Positions 45,199 to 57,363 of a stretch of 64,000 nucleotides of DNA are shown piece after piece (positions within the stretch are counted from its first letter, which is position 1; each line of letters begins with the position of its first letter). The notes under the pieces were generated by a model. That model worked only from the letters and a program-made list of their open reading frames with translations. It was not told the origin of the DNA and did not search any database. Made by a program: the position numbers and the translations under genes. The stretch comes from Diphasiastrum complanatum (taxonomy: Eukaryota > Streptophyta > Lycopodiopsida > Lycopodiales > Lycopodiaceae): positions 4,227,343-4,291,342 of the forward strand of contig CM055101.1 in NCBI GenBank assembly GCA_029204225.1. The letters are read 5' to 3'.

Positions 45199-45438
45199 CT
45201 GCCGACTGCACTCTTCTACTTACTCCTTTCTAGGTGGGTCTGTTCATGACTCTTTCTTGGTTACCATTAGTACTCTCGTCCTAGTCCTCTTGGGGATGAG
45301 TGTTCTTATTGAGTGTCGTGAGGTCTCTTGTTGTTGGTCTTGCCTTGTCTATCTTGAGGAGTCCATTTAAGCTTTTCGATCTGTGAAGCTTTGTATATAG
45401 CACAAGGAAGTTCTAATTCTTAGATAGATAGCAATTGG
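45199..45438. other. No recognisable gene
   Basis: Short spacer between the two minus-strand reading regions. Confidence 0.4.
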
Positions 45439-45487
45439 TTAGAATGATATGAAAAGAAATTGTCCAATGGAATGTACAGACCTGGGA

Positions 45488-47014
45488 TCATAAACATGGG
45501 CTGCCATTGTGGTCCAGCCACGTATTCTTTTAACATGATCAAAACATATCCATGAGTGTTCCAGCGCACCACCCTTCTGCATTTGTTTGACAATAGTCAC
45601 ACCTGAAGCCGGCCCAACAGTTGACATCTTGAAGATAAAACATCTTTCATTATCGATATCTAAAACTTGCCAAGGGAACAAGGATCCTTGGAAATAGTCA
45701 TACTGAATCCACGGAATCCATGTTGGGTTGATTGTTGGTTCAACATGACATTATCCAGTGAAAGAACTAGTCATTAGCACACAACAAAACATGTAAAATG
45801 TATTTTTTTTTAAAAATTGTTAATGAAAACAATCCAGACAGATAAATTTTTCTATACCACCTTCTTTGATTCGTCAAGGATTGTAATTGGTCCAACATAG
45901 CTGAAAATCTATCAACATCCAACATCTCAATCATAGAGCCATTTTCAGAGAGCAACTGATTCATTATCAACTCCTTTGCAACCTCTTTTTCAATTTTCTT
46001 TTGTCCCACACCAGGCAAATTAGAAACTTGATCTTCAACTAGATTTTTGATAGTATTCTGTGTATGCAAACATTCACCTTCAGCCACCTCATGACAATGT
46101 GACCCTAAATGAATTGCGAACCTTGTATACCAAACATCATATGGTACAACATAATATATTTTGGTAGGACAAGACCCAACACATGTTGGTCTAAAACTAC
46201 AATGATAACACAAAAATCCACCATGATGTTTCTACACGGTACCAAGAGGACAACGCACGCTCAATCTTCCCTTCCATTTGGTTATGTTTGCATTTCCAAA
46301 AGATTGTAAATTGTTGCACAATTTGTTCTCGCATATGAAAGAGCCTCCACAATACGACTTTCGAACATCACCGGCAAAACCATAAATAGTGGTTGTTACA
46401 TAACGAACCCAAGGGTGGCCATTCTTGCTCTGTTCCATTCCCTCCATTGAACTGTGTTTTTCATAAATGTTTGGCAATTCATAGATGACATCACCATCGA
46501 TTTTGCCTGGAAGCTCATCCACAATGAGAATATTTTTCACTCCATTAACAAGCTTTCGTAATTGGCTGTTGATGGGAAGACTATTGATCAAGTCAAATAC
46601 ATGCATTGTGTCTGATACCTGAGTGGTTGTACTGGGAGGTTTTTGTGTAACAGGAGAAGGACTTGCATCCCAATGTGGATTGGGAGATGTGTCGTGATCC
46701 AAATCCATTATAAACATTGCATCTTGATCTACGTGATTGGATCTTTGCAAACTAGATTCAAGTTGTATAGAAATGGTTTTGCTTAGACTATTTTCGACAA
46801 CGAAAAAATTTGTATCATAATGTTCAAATGTTCCACAAGGAATCAAAATGGGTGCTCTGACAGATATTTGAGAGATTGAATGATAGGCTTGAAAGTTCTG
46901 ATTTGCCAGCAAAAAACGTGTGTTGATCACATCCTCCGCAGTCCTTGTGCTATCTCCATCCTCTCCTTCATAGAAGAATTCCGAGTCACAAAACATGATC
47001 CTTATGGTTGCCAT
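45488..47014 (-). pseudogene. Transposase-like gene of an uncharacterised plant family
   Basis: ATG at 47014 (MATIRIMFCDSEFFYEGEDG) opens a frame to 45767 with one internal TAG at 46232. Features in order: an N-terminal region; a Thr/Pro-rich linker; a Cys-rich probable zinc-binding block around the stop (YCGGSFICENKLC, CYHCSF, CVGSCPTKIYYV); and HLGSHCHEVAEGEC. A second piece (45488-45681) reads FIFKMSTVGPASGV, then GALEHSWICFDHVKRIRGWT and TMAAHVYDP, then meets a possible donor (CCCAG before GTCTGT). Proteins with this order, including a WTTMA.HVYD motif, recur in plant genomes as mobile-element-like genes; I recall the pattern but cannot name the superfamily. A TATA-like TTTATATGC lies about 95 bases upstream. 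The later catalytic part was not found. Confidence 0.5.
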
Positions 47015-47040
47015 GAAACCTTGAATTTGGAAGCTGATCA

Positions 47041-47696
47041 ATAAAACTCACGAGAGAAAAAAGTAGTCCGAAGAGAGAGAATTCTACACCAAGGAATGCT
47101 TGCATATAAATGTTCAACTTCATAGAGTGTGTGTGTAGTGGTATGTTAAAGATGTTGAGTTGAAATTGATAACATTAACTAGGAGAATTAATGCCAATAA
47201 TGGCTTACACGAACCACAAATTTGCCCTGGCCAGCGCCCCACAAGTAGATCTATACTAATAATTGCCAGCACCCCACAAGCAGATTATCGAGCTCTAAGC
47301 TTTGCAAACTCCTCGCATTTCAAGAAACGTGGAGAGGTTTTACCATACATTGAAATGTCTATCAAATCTACATTTATGAGATTTGAGTTCTGAGGCAAGT
47401 AGTAGGTTGATTTGACACTGTAGCTATATTTTTTCGATGGATGGTTTTTTCCATGTATAAATATTGATGGAAAAGAGAATGAAAGGATCATAAATTAAAC
47501 CAACAATTTATTATTGGCTAATTTGAGAAAACACCTATTTTATTGTTTTGTAGAAATAAATATTTTTTCACAACAACTGAACTACATGTCGCTCCAGGCT
47601 TAAAAATTAACCTAGAAGAATTCAAGGTAATTTTATTTTTAGAAAAGCTCAATAGCACTATCATATATTCACAACTATACATATGTCGTGACATTC
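47041..47696. other. No recognisable gene
   Basis: AT-rich spacer upstream of the transposase-like gene, including its likely promoter (near 47103-47112). Confidence 0.5.
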
Positions 47697-47801
47697 ATTA
47701 CTAGCGGCTATCTTTAGGCAGTGATTGTTGGATTACTAGCGACTATCTTTAGGCAGTGATTGCTGGATTACTAGCGGCTATCTCTAGGCAGTGATTGCTG
47801 G
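47697..47801 (+). repeat. Tandem repeat, 3 x 35 bases
   Basis: Three head-to-tail copies (47697-47731, 47732-47766, 47767-47801), each starting ATTACTAGCG and ending GTGATTGYTGG, with only three variable positions seen. They lie about 130 bases left of the duplication breakpoint. Confidence 0.95.
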
Positions 47802-47933
47802 TAGTGGGATATCTTCCTATTAAATTTCACAACTTTTTGTGTTTGCCACACCAACCGTTATAGCTGGCATGCATTAAGAATTAAACCCAATGTCAGTTCA
47901 TACTATTTTCCATCCAATTGTTATTCCACACAC

Positions 47934-48698
47934 AGTTTTCAGTTCTAGTGGTCAAGAACTCTCGCAGAGGATTCTAAAGTTCCATCTCAGTGAGACTAGG
48001 ACACAAAGAGCTTGCGAGAGTTAGTCTGATTCCAGTGAGCAGAAAATTGGATTTAAGTGAAGATCCAACAAATCCTTCCAGTAAGAACTCTTGCAGACCC
48101 TCTCAATCGATTCAGAATGGCAATTTACATCAATGATGAAGTTTGCGAGAGTTAGTGTGAAGATCTGGTGAAGATCAAGCCAAAGATGTGGTTTTGAACC
48201 CTCGCAGATAGTGAAATTTTCACTTCTTACGAAAGTTAACTCTCGCAAAGAATTCTATAGTGAGATCTACCTAGATCCAGCTACTGTGAACCTTGCGAGA
48301 GTTACTTCCCAGAGATCTGAAAGATATCAAGTTTTTTACCTGCAAAAATAGCTTAAGAACCCTGTCACAAGATAACCCTTGCAGACAAGATCTGTGGAAG
48401 ATCTGCATTAGATCCAACTACTATCAAAATCTCAGGTCAATCAGTGCAAAGAGCAAAAAGTTATCAAGGAAAAACCACTGTAAAAGGCCTAAAATTCACT
48501 TCCAACTGATCAGATTGATCAGATCCTTGAAGATCCAGACTGCATCCTACTGTATAAGCAAGATCCAATCACTTTGGAACCCACCATCAAATGAATCTGA
48601 GATCGGGATGATCAATAGCACGAAGGATAGCAAATCAGACACCACACCTTCCCAGATTAGCAGTTGTGCAACAAGAGGCAGAACCGGAACCAGCACCA
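47934..48698 (+). other. GypA leader, copy B (left-truncated)
   Basis: Contains the second part of the TGCGAGAGTT/AACTCTCGCA array (about 47945-48390). The primer site and the first 600 bases of the leader are absent; the sequence left of 47934 is unrelated to copy A. Confidence 0.85.
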
Positions 48699-50247
48699 AT
48701 GGATCCAATGGGCCAACCCATACCTATTGCTCCCTTGCAAGCAGTCCGGAGAGCACCATGGATGGAGATACCAAAATACGACTGGTCATCAAATCCCATC
48801 CGATTCCTCCAGATCTACGAGCAAGCTCGTGAAATCTACGATGAACGGACACCTGCGGAGAAGCTGATGCTCTTCCCTATGTTCTTACTAGCAGTGGCTC
48901 ATGATTAGTTTTTCAACCTATCAAAGGAAGAGAAATCCACCTGGGAAGCGATTAAAGCAGCTCTCATTACGCGCTTTAAACCAAGAAAGTTCCTGGAAGA
49001 CCCGTTTCTCCTACTGTGCAAAGTCAAGATGGGAAAACGAGAAAGGGTCCGGGACTATATTGAATGGGTCAAACATCTATGATCCGAGTGCAGTGTAGCC
49101 CTGACTCCCGATCATGCGGTGATCATGTGGTTCCTAGCCGGATTACCACAAAGCATCAGAAGAGAACTGAAACGACGGGAGCAGTACACTACTCTGCAAG
49201 AAGCTATGGAAGATGCCATCAGGGAAGAGGATGAGGGATCTTACGACGAATATCTTTCCACCCACACTCCCACTCCCTCGATCGCATCATCATCATCAAA
49301 CACATCCATTCTATCCTCAAAATTGCTACTAGAGCAAATGACAAAATTGTGAAAATTGTCAACATTTCCTAGCTAGTTTGAGGCCTAAATTGGCTAAAAT
49401 TGTAAATAGTTTTGGTTCTGGAGTTTCACACGTGTGAACCAGGCCACAATGTTTTTATTTACTGTATTTTTTCAGTATGATGAAGTGTCAAACTTCATAC
49501 CCTTCAAAATGAGACCATTTTAATGTATTTTGGTCATATAAGCCATTTTTAGCTATTTTTCCTATATAGGGAATATCTAGGGTCAAGTACCTTCTAGAGA
49601 GAGGAGAGAGAGTCATCTTACTCATCCATAAATAGTAGGGAAGTCGTGGAGAACAGGTTGGAGAAACCTTTTGTATGCTTCATTGAGATCAATAGATCAT
49701 TGTCATTGTTTCTTCCTCCATTGAGAGCATTGTTGTGTGTATTGTCTTCAAGCTATTGTGTATGATCTTAGGTACTTTCCAAAAGTGGTAGGCTGATGTA
49801 TTATGGACTGTATAATGCTATTTTTGGGCCGCACTTGATGTTTATGGAAGTTTCCATTTGTGGTAAATGCTTTTTGATCAAGTTCTTTGCATTCTAGGTA
49901 GCATAGAATGTGTTGCCAATTCCTAGCTTATGTAGTTTGGAGTGCAAGCATTCAAGCCAATGATCTTGGAGTTTAGATCCACTTAGGATCTGTATTTTTC
50001 ACAAAAATTACACAAATAGCAGATGGAGCAACTTATGGCGCAGTTTGACCAAAAACTGAAAGCCTTACAAGGAACTATAGCAGTAACTCCACATCAACCG
50101 GAACCAAACTAGCTGCAGTATCCTCGACGGGAGAATGTATGGTGTTCAGTATGCACGCAAAACCATACAACGAATGAGTGTCCAGTCCTAAAGCAAAATC
50201 TAAGACTGACACATAGATTCTGCCATCTGTGCAATTGCTACAACCAG
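48699..50247 (+). pseudogene. Gypsy gag (GypA copy B), interrupted by a solo LTR
   Basis: Same protein and same in-frame stops as copy A (VAHD and EWVKHL each followed by a stop), split by the Copia-2 solo LTR at 49348-50003. The zinc knuckle CSVCTQNHTTNEC is retained after the insertion. Confidence 0.88.
49348..50003 (+). mobile_element. Copia-2 solo LTR
   Basis: 656 bases, TGTGAAAA...TTTTCACA, nearly identical to the Copia-2 LTRs at 22523 and 28305, without internal sequence. The target duplication AAAAT is on both sides (49343-49347 and 50004-50008); copy A has the empty site GACAAAATTACAC. It is the product of recombination between the two LTRs of a former full element. The palindrome TTCACACGTGTGAA is at 49425-49438. 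Confidence 0.96.
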
Positions 50248-52625
50248 GTGATCTGATGGAGTGACCTACCCGAAGAGGCGATGGCTACAGTAGACGTTGA
50301 TATTCGCAACCATGAGGCAAATGTCACAGCAGTCCCAAAGAAAGACAACAAGGATGAACCCACCAAAATGACAAAAAAGGGCAAAAAGAAGGTGTTGGAT
50401 TCCTTGAAGTCACTCCAATTGGACTCAGACACAATGTCATCTTCTACACAGGTGACAGAAAAACAAAAAATGACCAGTCGGGCCAAGATCAATATGTTGA
50501 AAGAGGAATCTCGACGAGCTCCCATCCATGAAATGCCTGATACTTTCAAGAATTATACTTTGGACGATGTGGTAATCATGATGCTGCAAGCCCAACGAGA
50601 ACCTGATCAAAGTCAGGCACCAGTGGAACAAGTCTTCGAGGGACCTGTGCGAACACAACCAATGAATCTTACGGAGCCAGGAGAAGAAGAAAGGATAGTG
50701 CATGTGAGAGAGCAGTTAAAACCCACGCAGTTCAAGAGACTACGATCCTTGTTGGTGGAATATAAATATTGTTTTGCCTGGAGCTATAGTGATCTAAAGG
50801 GCATTCCGCCAACAGTAGTCCAACATACCATACCCTTGGTGGACGAAGCAGTCCCCGAGGTGAGCCGTTACTACTGTTGCAACCCGAACTATACAAAACT
50901 GATTAAGCAGGAGTTGCAAAAGCTGATGGACGCAGATTTCATTTACGAGATCGAGCACACAGAATGGGTATCGCCGATAGTTATAGTACCCAAGAAAAAT
51001 GGCAAAATACAGATCTGTGTGAATCTGAAGGCGCTCAATGCAGTCACCAAAAAGGACCATTTTTCTTAACCATTTATGGAAAGTGTCCTCGACAAGGTAG
51101 CTGGCGCCGAAGCCTACAGTTTTCTAGACGGCTTCAGCGGCTACAACCAAGTGAAAATAGCCCCTCAAGACCAGCACAAGACAACATTTGCCACGGAATG
51201 GGGAACTTATGCCTATAAAGTGATGCCATTCGGACTTTGTAATGCCCCAAGCACTTTCCAGTGAGTCATGCAGGCGACATTCAAAGATTATCTACAAAAA
51301 TTTTTGGAAATTTTCTTGGACGATCTGTGCATACATGGACTAGATTCAGAACACTTATCCAATTTGGAGAAGGTGTTACAAAAATGTTGCGACTACCATT
51401 ACGTGGACACAATACCAGAATGGGCTGCCGACATTGTTGAATATCTAATGCGTGGCCAAGTAGACAAATCACTACCAAAGACAGAACAGTGGAAATTGAT
51501 CTTGAAGGCTAGCCCTTATCAGCTGATTGCCGGCCAATTGTATCTAAGAGGTCAAGATGGAATTCTTCGGCGGTGTATTCTTCCTCATGAGACCACCCAG
51601 ATCATTTCACTTTCACATGAAGGCATGGGTGGGGGTCATTTTGCATCTGACATTACAGTTCACAAGATCCTGCAATCAGGATGTTGGTGGCCAACGATTC
51701 ATAAAGATACGGAGGAATACTTGAAAAAGTGCGATGTGTGCCAAAGGGCAAGGAGACCAACGAGATTGAACTATGATCTACTGCATCTAGTCTTAGCCCA
51801 AGCACCGTTCGAAAAATGGGGATTGGATTATATTGGTCCAATTCACCCTACAGCAAGGAGTTCCCAGGGTCGATACATAATCGCAGCCACAGACTAGCTC
51901 ACCAAATGGGTCGAAGCCAAGGAGTAAGAGTAGCTGATGCTAGGACCACTGCCAAGTTTCTTTATGAAAATATCATTGTGCGCTTCGGATGCCCGGTGGA
52001 ACTAGTCAGTGATCACAGAAGCCATTTCATCAATGAGACCATCAAGGTCCTCTTGGAGGTATTCTTTGTGATCCACGAAACCAGTACGCCTTATCCTAGG
52101 GGTAATGGGCAAGCAGACTCATCCAATAAGATCCTATGTAGCGTGCTCACGAAAATAGTTGAAGCTAGCAGATCAGATTGGGAACACAAGTTGCATGCTG
52201 CACTATGGGCATTCAGGACAACATATAAAGAGAGCACTGATCAAACACCCTTCCAATTGGTATATGATCATGATGATGTGATACCAGTAGAGTTTTGAGT
52301 TCCTTCATTAAGGATTGCCACTGCGCAGCGTCTTAATGAGTCCAAATCTCTACAGCTACGCCACGAAGCTCTACATAAACTCTGTGAAACACGCTTACTA
52401 GCTGTGCATGCACTGGCAACTGAAAAGGAAAGATGCAAAGCTTGGCATGATCATAGATTACAAAAGAAGGATCTTCATTCAGGAGATCTGGTCCTGATGT
52501 ATAAAACCAAGGCGATCAAGGGGAAGCTAAAATTCACTGGCGAAGGTCCTTATAGGATCAAGGAAATTCTTAATCATGGAGCCGTGAACTTAGGAAAGCT
52601 AGATGGGACGCCATTCGACACGTAG
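50248..52625 (+). pseudogene. Gypsy pol: RT and integrase (GypA copy B)
   Basis: Same architecture and lesions as copy A: no protease, FLDD RT motif, in-frame join from RT to integrase near 51395, H-x6-H and CDVC, NGQADSSNK, stops after HFS, STFQ and AATD, and the same frameshift. Copy B keeps the 16 bases that copy A lacks, so its C-terminus stays open through GEGPYRIKEILNHGAVNL to the stop at 52623. Confidence 0.88.
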
Positions 52626-52668
52626 CTGGTTGCACAAGTACTGGCCACCATAGTGAGACAGATCCAGA

Positions 52669-52680
52669 TTGGGGGTGGAA
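52669..52680 (+). other. Polypurine tract (GypA copy B)
   Basis: TTGGGGGTGGAA directly before TGTTAC at 52681. Confidence 0.7.
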
Positions 52681-53573
52681 TGTTACAAAAAGCTAATCTA
52701 CTCAGCCATCACCGCTAGATCTAAGGAGATCAAGCCAAATCAAGCTAAATCCATCAAGATTCAGCCAGATCTGGCAAGATCGGGGCAATCCATCAGAATC
52801 CAAAGAGGATACAGATCCTGATAGGATTAAAAAGGAAGCAGATCATCAGATTGACTGATGGATCTACTACCAAGAATCCATCAGAACTTCTAGAGAACTA
52901 CTAATGCATCCATGAAAATCTCTGCAAGAGTTCCTGATGGAGGGAGGAATCATCATTTTTTAGTGTATGCGAGAGTTCCCAGAAGCTGAATTTCAGAACC
53001 CTCACAGAGCATCAAGATCATCTTACCAACCCTTGCAAGGTGTCTAAATGGAATCAGAGTAGTAAAATTAGCCTGCCTATATGGTCTGATCTTGAAAATC
53101 CAATCATAGGAACAAGTTGTGCGAGGGATCACTTCCTGCGAGAGTTGAACCCTCGCAGACAGTCTGAACCCTCGCATAGCAGTCAAATCACCTTCTGAAC
53201 TCTTGCAGACTTCCTTGAGGTCTTAGAATTTTGTGAAGAAGGTGCCTGCCAAAATTTGGGTGGAACTGAGCAAGGGAAAGTGAATTTCACCTAATACGCA
53301 CTCTAAATTCCGCTATATAAGGGCTGAATTCGAGTCATTTGTCACCTTTGCTAGCAAAGCTCTACCGAAATTCACTCTGAAATTACCAAGTTCTCCGTTT
53401 GCAACCAAACTTTCTGCCAACTGTCATCTGATTTTACTGAACACCGATCTGCGCTTTCAAATACACTCCTTGTCTTCCAACGCTCGTTATTCTCAGTTTT
53501 CTACCGTTTCCACATCTTTTTCCATTCTCCACCGTTTTTCTTACTTTTTCGACCTCTAATCATCACTGCTATC
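52681..53573 (+). promoter_or_regulatory. LTR-start-like block with motif array and TATA promoter, copy B
   Basis: Copy of 12695-13587. The TATA box (TATATAA) is at 53314-53320 and the motif cluster at about 52915-53212. Confidence 0.55.
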
Positions 53574-56500
53574 ATGGCCTCCTCATCCTCTGAAGACTCT
53601 GGCGCCAAACAAGTGATCCAGTGTGACATCCACAAGGCCACACAGATTTGGCCTTTACCCTCTGACACTCTGATCCAACCATGGCTACAGACAGCCAGCC
53701 CACTTCCAGTGGCAATGGGTTTTTACCCCGCGCTCTTCCATTCTGAGATTAACATGGGCCTCGCCCTTCACGCTTACGCCACCTAGGACGAGGACAAGGC
53801 TCGTTTCCACTTCCTGTACCAAGGTACCACATACAAGGTCAGGATTAACACCGACTCGATGGTCACCGTGGGCATTATGTCCAATGATCGTCAACCCATC
53901 TCCCATCGCCACGCCAAAGATCAGATCAAACCATTCGTCACCCAAACCACACCAGAAATTCCCATCCAGACTAACAATGGTTACCTGATAGAAGCTATCA
54001 CAAAACTCGTCATTCAGACGGCTATGCATCTGTTGAATAACTTTCTGGTTATTTCAACATTTCGCAAGGACAGAATTCAGTCTACGCTGCTGAGTCAGAT
54101 AGTGGAATCCTTTCTGGAATTCCCTAACCCCTCCATTGTGCCATACGACTGGCATAGCTTCCTTATTCAAGAACTAACAAACTCCATCAAATCCAACAAC
54201 CGTGATCGAATCGCAGCAGGCCCCTTGTTGTGTAACTTTGCTTGTGCACTTCTCGAGGCGAAAGTGCACGGTTTCCAATGCTCATCCCTCCTGTCTACCC
54301 TTGTGCCACATACTAGCTTTTATCCACCATCTCAAGCATCGACCTCCTCCCAACCTGCAATTATTAACACAACGGCCAACAAACGAATGCGTGGCACTGC
54401 CTCTACATCCACGTCTCCACATGTTACCCAAAGACATGTCTCCACTGCCGCACTAACCACTCCATCAACCACTGCCACTTCTTCTACCGTGCAACCCCCC
54501 ACTCCGATTTCTATTGTCGCTACCTCTCTTCTTGTTCCATCCACATCTATTTCTGTCTCCATCCCCGTTTCCTCTGTTGATACCACTCCTACTTCTCTTC
54601 CTGTGTCCATTGCTCCATCCATCACCATCGCATTCTCCATCACTCCTGCCACCACCGTTGCTCCTCTCACATTCAATCCTTCTAATTCACAATTGTCCCC
54701 CGACATTCTGGCATAGATGCAAGTTATCAATTTTTCACCCCCACGCCAGACACTTTATGCTCCATCCTCACCTTCTTCCATACTCCACACCACCCTCCAG
54801 TTTCCCTCTGTTCCTCCCATCCTCTCGTTCGGACAACCGTCCTCACCCCTGTTTCCATAGTTGTTTCTCAAACCCCACCCGCTTCGGCAACAAAGGTTGT
54901 CGAGGGCAACCAACCGTTGCCTGATGATGCATTTGTTCGAACAGTTTTTGTACCATTGCCAGATCAGGTTGATCCCACCGACCCAGATGGCATCAGGTCA
55001 AATGAGAACCTGATAGAAGATAATGACGACGGGATTCCACCAGTCGTCGGGGCCGATACAACACAAGCCCATGCCAGTGCCAGTGTACCGGCTGCTCCCA
55101 TGGACCTAAGACGGCGTACCAAACTCTGGGAAAATACATCCTAGGTGCGGTAGCAGCCAAAGCTATTCTGGAAAGTAGGTTACTACACTTGGCGACAAAT
55201 AATACACAGCTGCGAGCAGACCTTACCAAACTACAACAAGAGCTGATTTTGGCTCAACAACATGAACAAGAAGGGCACCAGGAGATTTCCAAACTATAGC
55301 AGAAGGAGGAGGGCCTCAACAAATATATCCAAAGCCTCTCCAACGCGCTGACTGACGCCTCCACGAAGGTGCGGGAGCTTCAAACTGAAGCGTCCCAACA
55401 GCTTGCCCCCATCCAGACGCAACATACCCTATTGGAAGCAGAGAATACGTGCCTGGGGACGAAGGTCAAAGCCCTACAAGACAACAAGCTCGCCTGGTTA
55501 GCTCAACCTGCACCGGACTCAAGGCCACTTTCTCAATCAGAGATGAATCTTCTACGATGTCAGGTGCAGGTTTATAGCCAAACCTTAAACAACTACCAGG
55601 CAGAATTCAACAAGTATCGGGCAAGCACAACACATGAGCTCACCCAGGCCAAGCAAGCCCTCAAGGTGTGCCAAAAACTCATGGACGCAAAGGCCCAGCC
55701 AACCCCCGTGGTAATTCCACCACCACCTAATTTTTATGCTGCGCAGGCTAGTACCAGCCAAGATCAAAGCTAGCAGACAGCAAGGGGATCTCAAACAGAT
55801 CAAGGATCCAAGGGCAGATGGATGCGGCTACTGAGACGCAAGACCAGAGCCAAGGCACATCATCCAGAGGTTTGCGCATGATATCTGCCAGTCGGGCCTT
55901 CCAAAGACCGAAGTCCGTGGAGGAGAAAATCAATGAATTTTTATCCAAGTATCCCCACGAGTCATCTCGAGGCGGTTGGCAGTTACCGTTTTTTGCTCAG
56001 ACAATCAAGGGCAAAGAACTGCAAGTGTTACCCGCCCTCCAACCACAACCAGAGTGGCGTCAACAGTTATTCAAAAGAGTCCATGCGGCCATCAGGGCCT
56101 ACGTGACAAGCCACAACAATTACGGGTGAACGCGCATTTCCTGCCATGTACACAAAGATCCAAATGGGCGGAATGCGACACCCCTCTGAACAAGATCACA
56201 CTTCCATCGCAATATGGGTGGACGACGGATGTAGACGCCAGAAGGGCTCTCACCACGTTCAGAAACCAGTATATCCATTGCCCTGATCCCACAGTCCGCG
56301 CGACAGCCACTTACACCCGGGACTTGGAACACCTGATGGGGATCAAAACTAAATGGGATGATTTTCTTCCCGCCATATTCTTTGATCCTAATAAGGCGCT
56401 AGCTTCCGACAAAGTCGAAGATCAGCTGCCAGTCGCTCGTGTATATTTCCGAGTTGCATTCCTTGAAGAACCCTGGACGCGCCGATTCCAAGCCTGGATC

Positions 56501-56676
56501 GATTAAGAATGGCTAACAGGAGTCCACAAGTCCTTCCACACGCCCAAGGACTCGAAGAAACTGGACTGTCTCAACTTCATGGAAGACGTTACGGGTTACC
56601 TCATTCACCAGAGGCGGGCAAAGAGGGCGCTATACTAAACTGGCAGAGTGCCAAGGGACCAGCACTACTTCAGGCC
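53574..56676 (+). pseudogene. GypA accessory reading frame, copy B
   Basis: Same order of segments and same breaks as copy A. One extra stop is private to this copy: TAG at 54714-54716, where copy A has a Trp codon. The coiled-coil region covers about 55155-55773 and the C-terminal domain about 55818-56506. Confidence 0.6.
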
Positions 56677-56681
56677 GTGGG

Positions 56682-57363
56682 TGTAAAAATTACAGCAAAT
56701 AAGGATCCTAAAACACTTGAAATGATGAGGGAAACAATAGATTATGATTTCATAAGATTAGCACAAGTTGAACCATCAAAATCCATCAAAAATCTATGCT
56801 TGAACCTCACTAAATGGCCCAAATCCTTGAAGAAGGCTTCACACGTGTGAAAGTACGGCCTCCCACAGTCTGAGTACTGTACACCAGACCTACATTCAAT
56901 CCTATAATCATTAGTAATCACAAGTACTCAAACAATTATGAACATAGAAAGCAATTGCACCATTATGAGAGAAAAATCATGAAATTGCTTGATTGATTTT
57001 GGTGAGATATCATCACCTATATATACATGATCCATCACGGTTTTGGACAGGTATGAGTAGCCCTAAACCTATCCCTAATGCTAATTTTTGTGGATCTTTC
57101 ATCCCTACCAAGTTAGGGTTGGAATCTTGGAGATCCCTCAACAATGCAAAAATTACCAAAAATAGCTCCTATTTTTTCTCCCTTGTATCTAAGCATAATT
57201 TGGACTCATTCCAAAGGTTCTAACAGTTAGGTCTACTTGAGAACATCCTTATGAATGGAATCCTATGCTATTTGGCACGTGTGACAAGCCACATCATGAC
57301 CATCTAACTATTTACAAGTCATATGACCAAAACTAGTCAAGCTAGAATTGTGAATTTTTAACA
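56682..57363 (-). repeat. Copia-1 3' LTR, copy B
   Basis: 682 bases, flanked on the left by GTGGG (56677-56681). It matches the copy A 3' LTR more closely than its own 5' LTR at several positions (for example ATCACGG and GGACAGG), as expected if the duplication is younger than the insertion. Confidence 0.93.
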
